Below are positions 31,534-42,598 of a stretch of 64,000 nucleotides of DNA, one piece after another. Source of the DNA: Paratinospora sagittata (lineage: Eukaryota > Streptophyta > Magnoliopsida > Ranunculales > Menispermaceae); assembly GCA_035771175.1 (NCBI GenBank), contig CM069594.1, forward strand, positions 18,118,770 through 18,182,769, given 5' to 3'. Every line of letters starts with the position of its first letter. Position 1 is the first letter of the stretch. The notes beneath the pieces are model-generated. The model was not told the DNA's origin, did no database searches, and saw only the letters and a program-made list of their open reading frames with translations. The position numbers and the translations under genes were made by a program.

Positions 31534-34354
31534 TTAAGGATTTGGAAGTGGAGCAAGCTTAACTCCCTTCGCATGTCTGTCAGCAAGACCGACAGCAAAC
31601 TCTGAAGATGGTGTATGACCTTTGAGCTCAGGTCTGGTTAGATGGTTACGTTTAGAACTAGGAAACTTCTGAGCTTCTGCTGTTGGTAGATGTGAGATCC
31701 TCTGTGACACTATGTGCAATGGCTCTTCATTAGACTCTTCTTCTTCTTCACACTCCAAAATGCCTAAAAGTCGATTAGATTCCTTTGGACCTTGTGGTCT
31801 CGTGAAAGCTGGGGATTCACTCCACATTTCTTTAAGAGATGAAAGAGCATTCCAAATTTCTTCATACTCATAGAAATGTACAATACTGTGGAATGAAGTC
31901 TGTTGTTTATTGCCTTGAAGAGATCTTCGAAGAAACCAACTACACTTTCTACTCAATCTGCTGCATTGGTGATGGTGTAGGAGAAATCTATAATGGTGGA
32001 TGCTAAGAAAGGTATTTTGTACTCAATGGAGCACATCTTCTCATAAGCTTGATTGATAGCATTAAGAATCTTGTTCAAACTACTGTCTTCAGAAGGTGTT
32101 TGCCTAGCAGTGTCAACCAAATTACTATCCTTTAGACTTGAGATGGCTTTTAGCACTGGATCCAAATCAGTTATACTAGATACTTGATCAAGAATTTCAT
32201 TTAGCACTGACTGTAGAGCATCTGTGGTGGTCTTGTCCTTTGAAGATTCAAAAACATACCCTTCATACTCTGAATGTCTTCATAAATCTTCTTTAGGATA
32301 ACACCATTGGATTTGTCTTGTGTTAAACTAGGTTGCATCCTTTCTTGCTGACTTGATTGAGGTTGAGGTTGGCTTGATGGTGGCTGTTGAATCTGAGTTG
32401 ACTTTGGCTGAGGCTAAGTTGGTTTACGACCAACTAAAGTGACAAAGCCCTTCATAAATGCCTTGATGGATTGTAAATTCTCTTGAATATCCTTCATCAC
32501 ACTGTCACTTGGAGTAGCTGAACTTGATGATGGAAGAGTTTGCATGGCCGCAAGTTGTTTATCCATTAGCTCTGTAACTTGGCTTAGTTTTTCTAAAACT
32601 TGTATCGTACTTTCAGTGCAAGTTTTTCTCTCTTCAAGTTCTTCATTCTTCAGTCCTAACAGCTTCTTAATTTCTCCAATCGTCTCAGTATTCTGCCTGC
32701 TCTGCTCTTCTCTCATTTTTTCCAACAGTTTAAAATTCATATATTTTTTATCCCTCTGATTCTCCTTAGAAAATCCTCTTCATCAAACTGTGGAACTGCA
32801 GGTTCACTATAGTGAGAGTAAGATGGTGAAGACTCATCTTCTTGTTCACCAGCAACACTTTCTTTTTGAGCTACCTCATTGTACTCTTCTTCTTCAACAT
32901 GAGGTATAATTACAGTTTCATCAATTCTTTCTTCGGGAATTGCCATAGAAACTTCTTGGAATCCTTCTTCAGGAACTTCCTCTGGAGGTTCATAAAATGC
33001 TTCCTCCTTTTGATCATGGGGTTCCTCTTCCATAGGAACACCCCTTGGAGATGGCAAATCAAAAATTGTTCTCTCAGAGTCCTCTCCAGCTTTCTCTTAA
33101 AGTTGTGCCTCCACAACAGCTTGGGTGATCTGATTTACTTCTTTCATTATTTGATCAGCTTGTTCAATTTGAATTTCTTCTTCAGCATGATCAACCCGTT
33201 TAGCTTGAACATCTTCTACAACTTGATCAGTTTGTTCTTCTGCAGCATGATCAACTTGTTCTTCCTTAGCATGATTAGCTTGTTCTCTTGCAGCTTGATC
33301 AGCATTAACTTCTTTTCTTGCTTCAAGTGGTCCAGTATCCACCTCTTGTGGAACTTCAGACATGGGGAACCATTTTTCCAAAGCAAAAACATATACATAT
33401 CTCATCAACTTGATAGTTGTTTGCCCAATGCAGTGATATCTATTGGTTTATTTGACTTCTTCTCCTCTAAAGTCAACTTCACTCCTCTCAAACAAAGCAG
33501 TGAGGTACATCCCAAATGGAAGACATCTTCCTCGACTGACAATAGTGTCAATAACATGAATGAGGATCTGGGCTAGGTTTATATTTTTCTTTTGGAAAAT
33601 GCTCCAAATCAAGTTCATTAACATTGCCCCTACTACCAGACTTGGGCTGAATGATGTGGGTGATGATATTGTGAATAATCCTGGGAATGAGCTCGAAGGA
33701 TTGGTTGGTAAGCTTCTTATCAACACACACATGGTTTTTCTTTCTTGAAATGAGATTCAAGGTAGATAGGTTGTCATAGCCTGGGAATTGAAATTTTCCC
33801 TTGGTAAAGGAAAGTATATGGGCACTTTCATCACTTGGCAGTGAGAATGTTTCATAGAAGAATTGGGGTGAAATCTTTATGGTTTTACCTTTGACCCTAG
33901 ACTGTCTTGCAATTCCTATCTTAGGCTTATCTTCAATATTCTGGAAGAATTTTCTAACAAAGTTAGGATACCATCTTGAGTTATGGGTGAGGAATTTGGT
34001 CCAACCTTGGAACTCAAACAAAGATAGCACATCGAGATGTGCACTGGTAAAGAAATCGAAATCAACAAAACAACCATCATATACAGCTTGGGTTGCAAGC
34101 TTTTCAGCTTTGTCCCTTTTCTTGGACTTCTGAATTGAGGGTAATGGCTCAACTGATTGTGGAAGATCAGTTGACGTTTCAACTGGGTTCACGTTTAGGG
34201 GATTAGAGGCGATGGGTGCCTCGGGGGTTTGAACAACTGGTTCGGATTGGGATTCTTCAACTCTGGGTCTCACGCTCCTGGATGGAGATGGTGAAGGTGA
34301 CGAAACTCTCTTTCTAGAGTAGAAAGTACGTAGCTTCTTGGTCTTGGGTACCAA
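31534..34354 (-). pseudogene. Env-like/plant transposon-domain ORF of E2, degenerate
   Basis: Starts at the ATG at 34354 with a basic, Ser/Pro-rich N-terminus. The conserved domain (about residues 90-250) shows VYDGCFVDFDFF, EFQGWTKFL, NFVRKFFQNIE, VKGKTIKISPQFFYETF and a later ELIPRIIHNIITHII block. A frameshift near 33560 leads into ILIHVIDTIVSRGRCLPFGM. After a stop at 33448, the charged repeats at 33408-33097 (AREQANHAKEEQVDHAAEEQ-like, about 10-residue period) follow. Then an acidic region (33057-32737), a coiled coil (32740-32414) and C-terminal segments to 31534 complete an original protein of roughly 900 residues. No enzyme motif, signal peptide or membrane anchor is seen. Paralogous to 24950-27481. 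Confidence 0.75.
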
Positions 34355-35035
34355 GATAGAGATTAATGGAGGTATTCAGAAATCTTTTGGTGAAATCTGG
34401 GTTTTTGGGGATCAATGGATTCGAAATTGAATAGGAAATAAGATTTTGCCTAAGAAATCGAGAAACGGGAATAGAGAAATTGGATTGATGATCGAAACAC
34501 GAGATTATGCGTACTTGCTCTTCTCCTTACTTTGTAAGCGTCTTAGGGCATCATCGAATGAAGACAGCAACATATGCCGACCCAATTTATACATATGCTT
34601 CATATGGTAAGCGTGTTTCTGACACACACTCACGTGCCTTTTCCTATTGTCCATTAGCGTCCTAATAGACGATGAGCGTCCTTATGCGTTTCATTCTTCT
34701 GGACACAATGTTTTGTGTTACCGTCCTCACAAAGTGAACACTCTTACGCATATTAGCGTCCTACTTCAATCATTCTAAGCCTCATACGCGTCCTCATGCA
34801 CCAATTCCCATCAAATGTATTAAACCACTTGATTTTGATTTATGAATCAATATCAACAATTGAATTTCACAAATTATTCGTCAAATATTGCAATTTGTAC
34901 AGATCATCATTAATCATGCAATCAAGATATTTATTCAAACTTCACATGATCATAATCATTATCAATAATCACTGAACTTATATCAACTTGAATAAACATA
35001 GCAGTGATTACGAATAAGATATACCTTGCATAATT
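34355..35035 (-). promoter_or_regulatory. Putative internal promoter of E2 env-like ORF
   Basis: Minus strand: CAAGGTATATCTT at about 35018-35030 (cf. TTAAGGTATATCTT at 16449 in the E3 LTR). Next are type A motif units between 34800 and 34610 (ACGCGTCCTCATGC, ATTAGCGTCCTACTTC, ATTAGCGTCCTAATAGACGA, ATGAGCGTCCTTATGCG). Then a TATA box TATAAATT at 34585-34592, and about 230 bp further the env-like ATG. Same arrangement as 27482-28270 in E1, so it is ancestral to both copies. Activity is inferred, not shown. Confidence 0.5.
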
Positions 35036-35124
35036 TTTGCCATTACCTCAAGGTACTACAAAGTCCTCGACTTGCGCAATTTTTTTTTGTTGAAGCAGCT
35101 GGGATACCTCGCAATTTTCATTCT

Positions 35125-36150
35125 TCATGCTGACTTCCTTCTTTGCAATTCATCATGAGGTCTTTCATTTTGTGCTTTTGTCGTGCTTGTTGAGGATTGA
35201 TGTATCATCATTTGACCTTCCTCATCAGCAAGCTCACTTCCATTTCGACTAGGCACATTGGCAATCTCATCTTCTCTTTCAGAAGAAGTTTCCAGTCCAC
35301 TCAGAATATAATCAATCATTTGAACACTGACTTTTAATGGGTTTGAAAACTCGTTTAGAAATTCTACTTTATACTTCCATTTTTCAAGAAAGCTATTAAG
35401 AAAATATTTTACCAAAGTAGAATGAGAAATAGATTCTCCAAAGGTTTTAAGTTCATTTGATAAACTTTGAAGACTTTCATGAACTGATTCATTTTCTAGA
35501 AATCTAAAGTGAGTGAGTTCATTCCTTAATGCTTTAATCTAATTTCTAGTTTCATTTCTTCCTTCCATAGATTTTAACAAATCACAAAACTCTTTTAAGG
35601 TTGTATCCCATGGACTAGATGTTTCAACTATAGTGATTAGCTTGTCATTCCATTATCTTGGAAGCTTTTCACTGAAACATGTTATAGCTATGCCTAATAG
35701 AATAACTTGACCAAGTTGGCTCATTCCATCAAGGATGGATTGATACCTACTACAGGCTGTGTCTAGAGATTCATTCTTAGACATTTCAAAATCATCAAAT
35801 AGCATGTTATACTCTTGGAGCTTTTCATCTAGAAGAACTAATTCTCCTCCATGGAGTGATTTGAGAGTTTCCCAAATCTCCTTTGTTGATTCTAAATGAA
35901 CTACTCTCTCTACCTCTTCAGCAGGTAGACTACAATACAGGGTATAGACAGCTCGAGAGTTAAACTTGTCATTGACTTTGTCTTCATCTGTCCATAGTTC
36001 TATGGGTTTGTTAGGTATGGTATAACCATTTACAGTTACTTCCCATAGTTTGGCATGTTGTGATCGAAAGAAGGTTTTCATCCCTATTATTCATTCCTCG
36101 AAATGGTCTTTACAAAACAAAGGTGGTCTATCTAGACTTCTAGACATTCA
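35125..36150 (-). pseudogene. Copia gag of E2, degenerate
   Basis: Begins near 36150 (SLDRPPLFCKDHFEE, stop, then MKTFFRSQH...). The UBN2-type core follows (HLESTKEIWETLKSLHGG, MLFDDFEMSKNESLDTACSR, ITCFSEKLPR). Stops occur near 35652 and 35540. The second half has LENESVHESLQSLSNELKTF, LVKYFLNSFLEKWKYKV and an acidic tail (ETSSEREDEIANV) to a stop at 35125. It is collinear with the E1 gag, with clear amino-acid similarity. Zinc knuckle and pol are absent, as in E1. Confidence 0.85.
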
Positions 36151-36197
36151 TGCCATAGATATCAAGGAAATGGTTAGATTTCCGTGACGAGTAACTT

Positions 36198-36208
36198 GCT
36201 CTAATACC
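36198..36208 (-). other. E2 primer binding site, interrupted
   Basis: The minus strand reads GGTATTAGAGC here; with 37779 across the inserted solo LTR it would read TGGTATTAGAGC, one mismatch from the initiator tRNA-Met PBS. The solo LTR sits inside the PBS. Confidence 0.8.
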
Positions 36209-37471
36209 TGATAAGTGGTTATTAAGGTATTTTTTAGGTGTTTTAGAGGTGTTCTAGGATGATTTATGATTAGTTTAGTGTGTTTATATTAGTTTTGATG
36301 CATTTGTTAGCTTAGGTAAAAGTTGGCTTTTATGCAATTTTTTCGATTTGTTAGTTTATAAGTTGGATCAATTTATGTTTCAAGTGTATTAATTATTTGT
36401 TCTGCATTGTTTTGTAGGTATTTAAATGTGTGGAAGTGAGCATGAATGATGGACACAACATATGAGAAGCCTAGATGATGATTCATGAAGAAAACAAGTC
36501 AAAACGTGGAGAAAATTGGCCAAGTCCACAAGGGAAATGAAGAAAATAGCAAAAAAATGCACAAAAGGGCCGTAACTGGGGCACCGCGGCGCTGGAAAAC
36601 GCAATTCTGCGCGACTTTTGTATTTTAGCTATAACTTTGTGATTTTAGATCCTTTTTGCATGCCCTTTTTTTTGCTTCTTCCTTACTTGAAATACTACAG
36701 TTTTGAGGCATAATAGAGTGGAGAAAAAGGTGGAAAAAATGGGGATTAAAGACTACAAGATTGAAGGTTAGAAAAAAAATATAAAGTTTTATTGAAAGTA
36801 TCCTATTCAAAGTGGGAATTTCAAATTTTCATCTTCCACAACTTGAGGGCTTAAAACATCATTGTTTAGGGTTTTTGAGAGACTTTTTGCGAGGAGAAAG
36901 AAACACGATGGCTAGGAGAAAAGCAGAGAAGAAGAAGAGAATATCAAGAGAAGAACATCATCAACCTTCAACGTTTGGATTCTAGTTTGTTGTTCTTTGG
37001 TTTTATGTTCATGTTCTATCATTATTCTCTAGGTTTTATGTCTTTAATTATGAACTAAATCCTCTCTCTTGAGGTGTAGAATGATTCGAACTTGATACTA
37101 TGTTGTAGGTTTTATTGTTTGAGTATTGTTAATGAAGTTTTCTAGTTTATTTATATTTTTTCGAGTTTAATGCTTTTGATCCCTTGGCCATGGATTATAT
37201 GATTATAGACTTGAGGTAGATGCTCCAAAAGAGGGTACCTTGGGTTGGAACAAGGAAAATATAACCTAGGCTATCGTGAGACTCTAAAGGAGATCGAGAT
37301 CATTTGAAGTCGTTAAAAGGGAATCACAGAACTTAATCAATTATTATCATCTTAGGTTTTCATCGAAAGAGTAAAGCCAAGATGATAATAATATGCTCTA
37401 ATTGGTGCTCCAAAAGGGGGAATTAGAAATGTTAGGATTTCCGACTTATAACCAAAAGAATTGATTTAATA

Positions 37472-37508
<37 letters not shown>

Positions 37509-37773
37509 CATAGTTGAGAGTAAGGTGATATCGAACCTCTAGACCATTCTATCTCTGATTCTCTATCTATTTCTATTGCATGCTTAGTTTACTTTCTAGT
37601 TATTTAATTGTTTATTTATTTCACTTAATCACTCGAATATAATATTCTAAATAAAGTTAGGGTTAGTGAAATGATATTTAGTGTGAGTGTCAATCCTAGA
37701 GGATGAAAACCCGATATCTCATCAATTTTATATTATAATTTGACACCGTGCACTTGCGATTTTGCATACAACA
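36209..37773 (+). mobile_element. Solo LTR (family T) inside E2 PBS
   Basis: A 1565-bp insertion starting TGATAAGTGGTTATTAAGG and ending GCGATTTTGCATACAACA, with perfect TSD ATACC (36204-36208 and 37774-37778). A second copy of the family lies at 57618-58973 in reverse. They share ACTTTCTAGTTATTTAATTG, AGTTAGGGTTAGTGAAA and GAGTGTCAATCCTAGAGGA blocks and both ends. A TA microsatellite lies at 37473-37504. The open frames in it are on the wrong strand or short. The superfamily is not settled; a gypsy (Tat/Athila-like) LTR is my guess. Confidence 0.92.
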
Positions 37774-37781
37774 ATACCACT

Positions 37782-40700
37782 TGTTGGCCCAGGTGTGTCC
37801 AAAAGAGGGGTAAATTGGACACTTAGACAAATTAAAAATCAATATAATGGCAAACAATAAAGTACAAAATCAAATGAAATTGACACAACAGATTTATAAT
37901 GGTTCGGCTTCTTGCCTACCTCCTCAGCTAGGATTTGAAAAACTCCATTAACGGGTCTTCTTCACAGGTGAAGACCAAACCTTTACAACCTCTTGACTTA
38001 CAGGCTAAAGACTACCTAAACCTTCTCAACTTACGGGCGGGAGAACAACCTCTCACCTTCCCGACTTACAGGCTAGAGAACTACCTATGTGCTCAACTTC
38101 TCGGGTTTGAGCAAACCACTATCTTAGGTACAAGATAAAGTGAAATCAATAGTTTATATAACTACTTTTAGAACACTTGATACAATTACAAGAAATATGA
38201 AATGAAGTACAACTGTATCCTATGAACTATCTCTCAAATTTCTCCTTCAGCAAGTAATGATTTAAGGTTTAAAACTGTGCTGAAAATTTGAGTGAAAACA
38301 ATTCTCTTTTCTTCAAACAGATTTTCAATGAAATAGATAAAGTGTAAGCTCAATATGAAAATCTTTTGAACGAAACTTGTTTCAAAGGCAACACTTTGAA
38401 AAATAATTTAACTTTGAAAATGATTTGAAAATTCGACTAACTTTCAAAAGTAATGGCTCGAGAATTTTCGGTGTTGTGTGTTTTGAATCTAAGTGTTGGT
38501 ATATATAGACTTAATTGAGATAAAGCAGTAAAGCATTTGATTTGAATTTCAAATTTGATCGTTTGCTCACAACAACTTTAATCTTTCATAAAAATGGTAA
38601 GTTTGGTTTCTTAAGACTAGTTCTGGTACAATTCAAATAATGTGAATGAGGAAAGTCTTGGTGAACACAATTCATGTACTTAAACTGTCAGCAAACAGGT
38701 TGACAGTTGCTTTTTCAAAACATGTGTCAGTGTTGGATTAGCGGTCTGATGTTCAATCAAAGTCCTGACGCATAATACCAACTTTTGTCTTTTTGTTCCT
38801 TGAGGGTGCTCATATAGTGTGAGCTCCCTACTGAACTATGAAGTGAGGGCACTACTTGAATGTAAGCATGCTGACTTACTAAAGACATTTAGAACCGTAA
38901 GGGCACTACTATAACGTAAGCATCCTGACTTACTAAGACTTTTAAAACTATAAACACAATGAGTACGCTACTAAACAATCAACGTCCTGATGAGTTACAT
39001 AGTTGGTTCTTGAGAAAACGCTACTGAATTGTAAGCGTCCTGATGGATAAGTGATTCCTACATATGCACTATCAACGTCCTCAAGTGTAATGCCCCATAT
39101 GTACGAGTCAAACTTGTATGTTGATTTATACATATTGTCAGATGTATTTATACGTGTATACATATGTACATGACCTTAGAATGATGAAAATACAAGTATG
39201 GTAGGGTTATTGATACACTAGGATGATAGTTGTGTCATAAAATGTCTCATACTTAGTGAAAATTTCAACTAGATTTCAAGGAACGCGCTTTTGTGGTGAA
39301 TTCTCAAAAGCTATGTTTTTCAAACTTTCTCAAGGAACGCGCTCCTTTTAGAAAAACGCGCTCCTCATGGAAAAACAGAGAAAAATAAAATAAAATTATT
39401 TTTGGACAGGGAAGGAATGTGCTCCTTAAAGAAGGAACGCGCTCCTTTGAGTTGCTGAAAAAAAATTAATGGGTCGGTGCGGCGGTTTACAGGTGTCTTA
39501 ACACCAAAATTCGACTTTTTTGACTCATTTTTACTAGAACGAGCTGGAAGAAAACAAAGAAAAAAGAGAGGACGAAGAAGAACACCTTAGAGCAACCAAA
39601 TCCAAGGCAAGAATCCATGGTTTTTGGTTTAAAATCTCATATTCTTGTTCCTCTTTCCAAGTTGTGCAACATATATGAAATTGGTGTGATTTCAATGGAG
39701 AGATTGAGAGCTTGGGAAAGAGGGTTTGAGCTAGAAATTGGTTGAATTGCTGCAAGAAACTTTGTGTAAGTAGTTCCTTATTGATTTGTAGTTAAATTAA
39801 TGATGAATTGACTGATTTTCCATGGTTGGAAAGGTGTTTCTAGCCATATTGTGTAAGGGTTTTGGGAGCATGATTAATGGTGATTTAGACGTGTTTATGA
39901 TGTGTTTTTTGAATGGAAATTGATTAAGAATAGTTTGGCAATCATAATTGCAAAAATCTGAGGCAGGAATTGTGAAGTTGATGAATTGGACAGCACACAC
40001 ATTGAGGTGTTTGTGCTGTAAATTTTGTGTGAAGTTGGGGAATTTGGGCTAGTGTGGACTTAGCCAATTTGTTGTGTATTGTGAGTATTTCTATCTTGGT
40101 TTTTATGTATGGCATTGTAATATATAAACTCTGTTTTTATGAATGAATAACATGTATGTTTACATTGCTTTGCATTGTTCCTAGAATGCATAAAACCTTT
40201 ATTTTGAAACATCGAACATACTTAGGCTTATAAGGGTAAGAAAAGATGTGATCATTTCCATAGGGGTAAGTCTATAAAAGAGGCCCTGGAATAATCAAAT
40301 GGATGGTTAGGTGAGTTAAGTTCTCCTTATGAATGCATAGTAAGGATACAAACTTACTCATACATCGGACTACGAGTGGATGGTGAGATAAGTTGAGTTC
40401 TCTCTATGAATGCATCATAGGGATACATACTCACTTATTTACCTCATGGTGAGGATTTGTTATTTATGCATTGTATGATATGTATAGAGTGGAGTAAAAA
40501 TGTACTTGATTCATTTATTGTTATTTATATGTGACTTGCATATCGAGTTTTATATGATGTTTAAATGCCATGATTTTTATAAATGCATATGTAATGCCAT
40601 AGACAGATTATTCACTGAACTTATTGTAGCTCACCCCAATTTTTCTATATTTCCAAGTGTTGATCACAAAGGCAAGGGTAAGGCTCCGGACAGTTGATCT

Positions 40701-41814
40701 AAACTTGTCGGATTGCTAATGTGAGTTTGTGTGTAGGGAAATGGGTTTATGTTTATTATTTTGATTATGTACGTATATATATAACACTACTTATGGTATG
40801 TATAAAATGGTAGTGAGTTGTATATATATGGTTAGGGATATGTGTTTTGTGGAATTTGGAACTAATGAATGTGAGAATGGAATGACTTGATGTTTATATT
40901 GTGGATTGGTATATATGGAATTGGATGTGATACATATACATGTTATGTGAGATCTTAATCTTGATTTATGTGTTTGGATTCGATAATGTGGAATATAAGG
41001 TGTATGTGGAACCTCGTATTTATGGGGAGGTTCTGCCAAAAGTTTTAGTGAATTTTGTGTTTGTTTTTAAGAACGAAGGCTGACAGAGTATCGTATTATG
41101 TGTCGGTCATAACATTAAGTATTAACAATCAGCATGCTGACTTGTTTTAAAAACAAAATAACATAAGGGTGCTACTAAACCGTAAGCATTTTTATGTTTG
41201 AAATACTTAAGTTTAATCAACTTGCTGATATTCAATCAACGTCCTGATAAGTTCATTTGGTTGAATCAATGAGGGCACTACTCAAGGCATAAGCATCCTG
41301 ATAGATAAGAACATTTTCAACCTAGAACCTTATTAGCGTCCTAATGTGTCATCAGTGTCCTGACTTACCAAGTACATGAGGGCGTTGCTGAGACATTAGC
41401 GTTTTGATTGAAGCATCAGCGTCCTGACGGACACTTAAGAATAAATTTGACATTTTTCAACATTTTAAAGCTTGATTAAACAGGATTAAACACTCGGTAT
41501 TTTGAATCAAATAAAATATTGAAAATTCATTAAATGATCAATAAAATTAACAAAAAATACTTTGAAATCTAATTCACTAAACCATGCAATCATGCACACT
41601 TGTAAACCTTGCTGGGAGTTATTTGAGCAAAAGTTTTACATTCTAAGTACTCGAAACTCGAAGCCTTAATCTTGATTAATCAATCGTCTTGTAAGCTCAA
41701 CTCTTTGATCTTGATTTATGATATTTCTAAAACACTTAACAAGATCATTAGATACTCAATTGAGTAGTTTGGAATCATCGAAACATTCGTATCATGGGGT
41801 TCCTTGAGACAACA
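37782..41814 (-). mobile_element. 5' LTR of E2, split by a gypsy-type solo LTR
   Basis: Minus strand starts TGTTGTCTCAAGGAACCCC (41814) and ends ACACCTGGGCCAACA (37782). Without the nested LTR (39086-41114) and one copy of its flank it is about 2.0 kb. It shows about 33-bp repeats at 37935-38125, a TATATATA box near 38499-38510, and type A dyad units at 38740-39080 and 41155-41450 (TGAGGGCGTTGCTGAGACAT, then TAGCGTTTTGATT, etc.). Confidence 0.9.
39086..41114 (+). mobile_element. Solo LTR, Tekay-like gypsy type, with type B motifs
   Basis: A 2029-bp insertion starting TGTAATGCCCCATATG and ending TGTGTCGGTCATAACA, flanked by TCAAG (39081-39085) and TTAAG (41115-41119), a 4-of-5 match. Its second half has the block TTCACTGAACTTATTGTAGC and AAGGGTAAGGCTCCGG, shared with 2049-4023 and 42599-44118. 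At 39278-39458 it holds five copies of the AAGGAACGCGCTCCTT motif otherwise found in copia family S. No coding region. Confidence 0.82.
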
Positions 41815-42598
41815 AAGACTACCTATACACTCAAATTCACGGGTCTAAGCAACCACTAACTATCATAACTTACAAGGATAACTTTCTGCAACTTTTGCAA
41901 TTGCAGTTACAACTCGATTCAGATGAAAGATATACAATTTAGTACACAGAATCCTATGAACCTTGTACTCGAGAAAAACTTCTTTCAACAATAAGATATG
42001 AATTCAAATATAGTTGAAATCCGAGTAAAAACAATATGTTTTTCTTTCATAGGTTTTCCAAAAAGATAAGATATAGAATATGCTCAAAATGAAAAACCAT
42101 TCATTGAAAGAAAAAATCTTTAATTGAAGTAGTTTTTTCTTTTCTTTTCAAAGTTAAAACATCACTAACCTTCAAAACGTTTTAGCTCAGACAAAAAGTT
42201 TTCTTGTTCGATTCTAAATTTCTCTTCTTTATAAAATAGTTTGTGTGCCAAGACCGTCGTGTTCAAATTCAAAATGAATTTTAAACGTTGAGTCCTAACG
42301 GTCTAAATCTTTCATGAAAATGGTAATAATCAGAAATTCTCTGATCATGCGACTGAAATGTTAGTGGTCAGGTGACAATTTCTTTTTTAATTTTCTGATA
42401 GTATTCCATCAAAGTCCTGATAGAGTATCAACATCCTGAAATAAATTGTTCTGAAAGTTCGATTTCCACTGACTCGCTCTAGGAGGGTGTTAATGCTTCG
42501 TTAGCATCCTGACAAGCTTAAGTACCAGAAACTTAAGTTTTTAGATGAGAGCGTTAATGCTCTATTAGCGTCTTGACACACAACTGCTGGTTTTCAGG

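Larger units (their letters stand above)
30529..41814 (-). mobile_element. Copia-type element E2 (full extent with nested LTRs)
   Basis: A complete minus-strand element inserted in the E1 5' LTR with perfect TSD AAGAC (30524-30528 and 41815-41819). Order in its own orientation: 5' LTR (41814-37782, holding a solo LTR), PBS (interrupted by a solo LTR), gag (36150-35125), promoter-like region, env-like ORF (34354-31534), PPT and 3' LTR (31031-30529). No protease, integrase, RT or RNase H sequence is visible anywhere in it. Confidence 0.93.
29524..42598 (-). mobile_element. 5' LTR of E1, split by foldback element and E2
   Basis: LTR sequence is present in three pieces: 29524-29867, 30514-30528 and 41820-42598. 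After removing the two insertions and their duplications (TCACA, AAGAC), the pieces join into CTTGGCTTCACAGGTGCAAG / ACTACCTATACACTC. This matches the uninterrupted 3' LTR at 23145-23180. At 42598 the LTR stops inside its dyad array and gypsy LTR sequence begins, so its outer end is deleted. Confidence 0.93.

Noticed and set aside
32842..33576. Open frame of 244 codons on the plus strand
   Set aside because: It is exactly antisense to the env-like ORF of E2, whose Glu/Lys-rich codons give Phe/Leu/Ser-rich readings on the other strand. No start context or family pattern.
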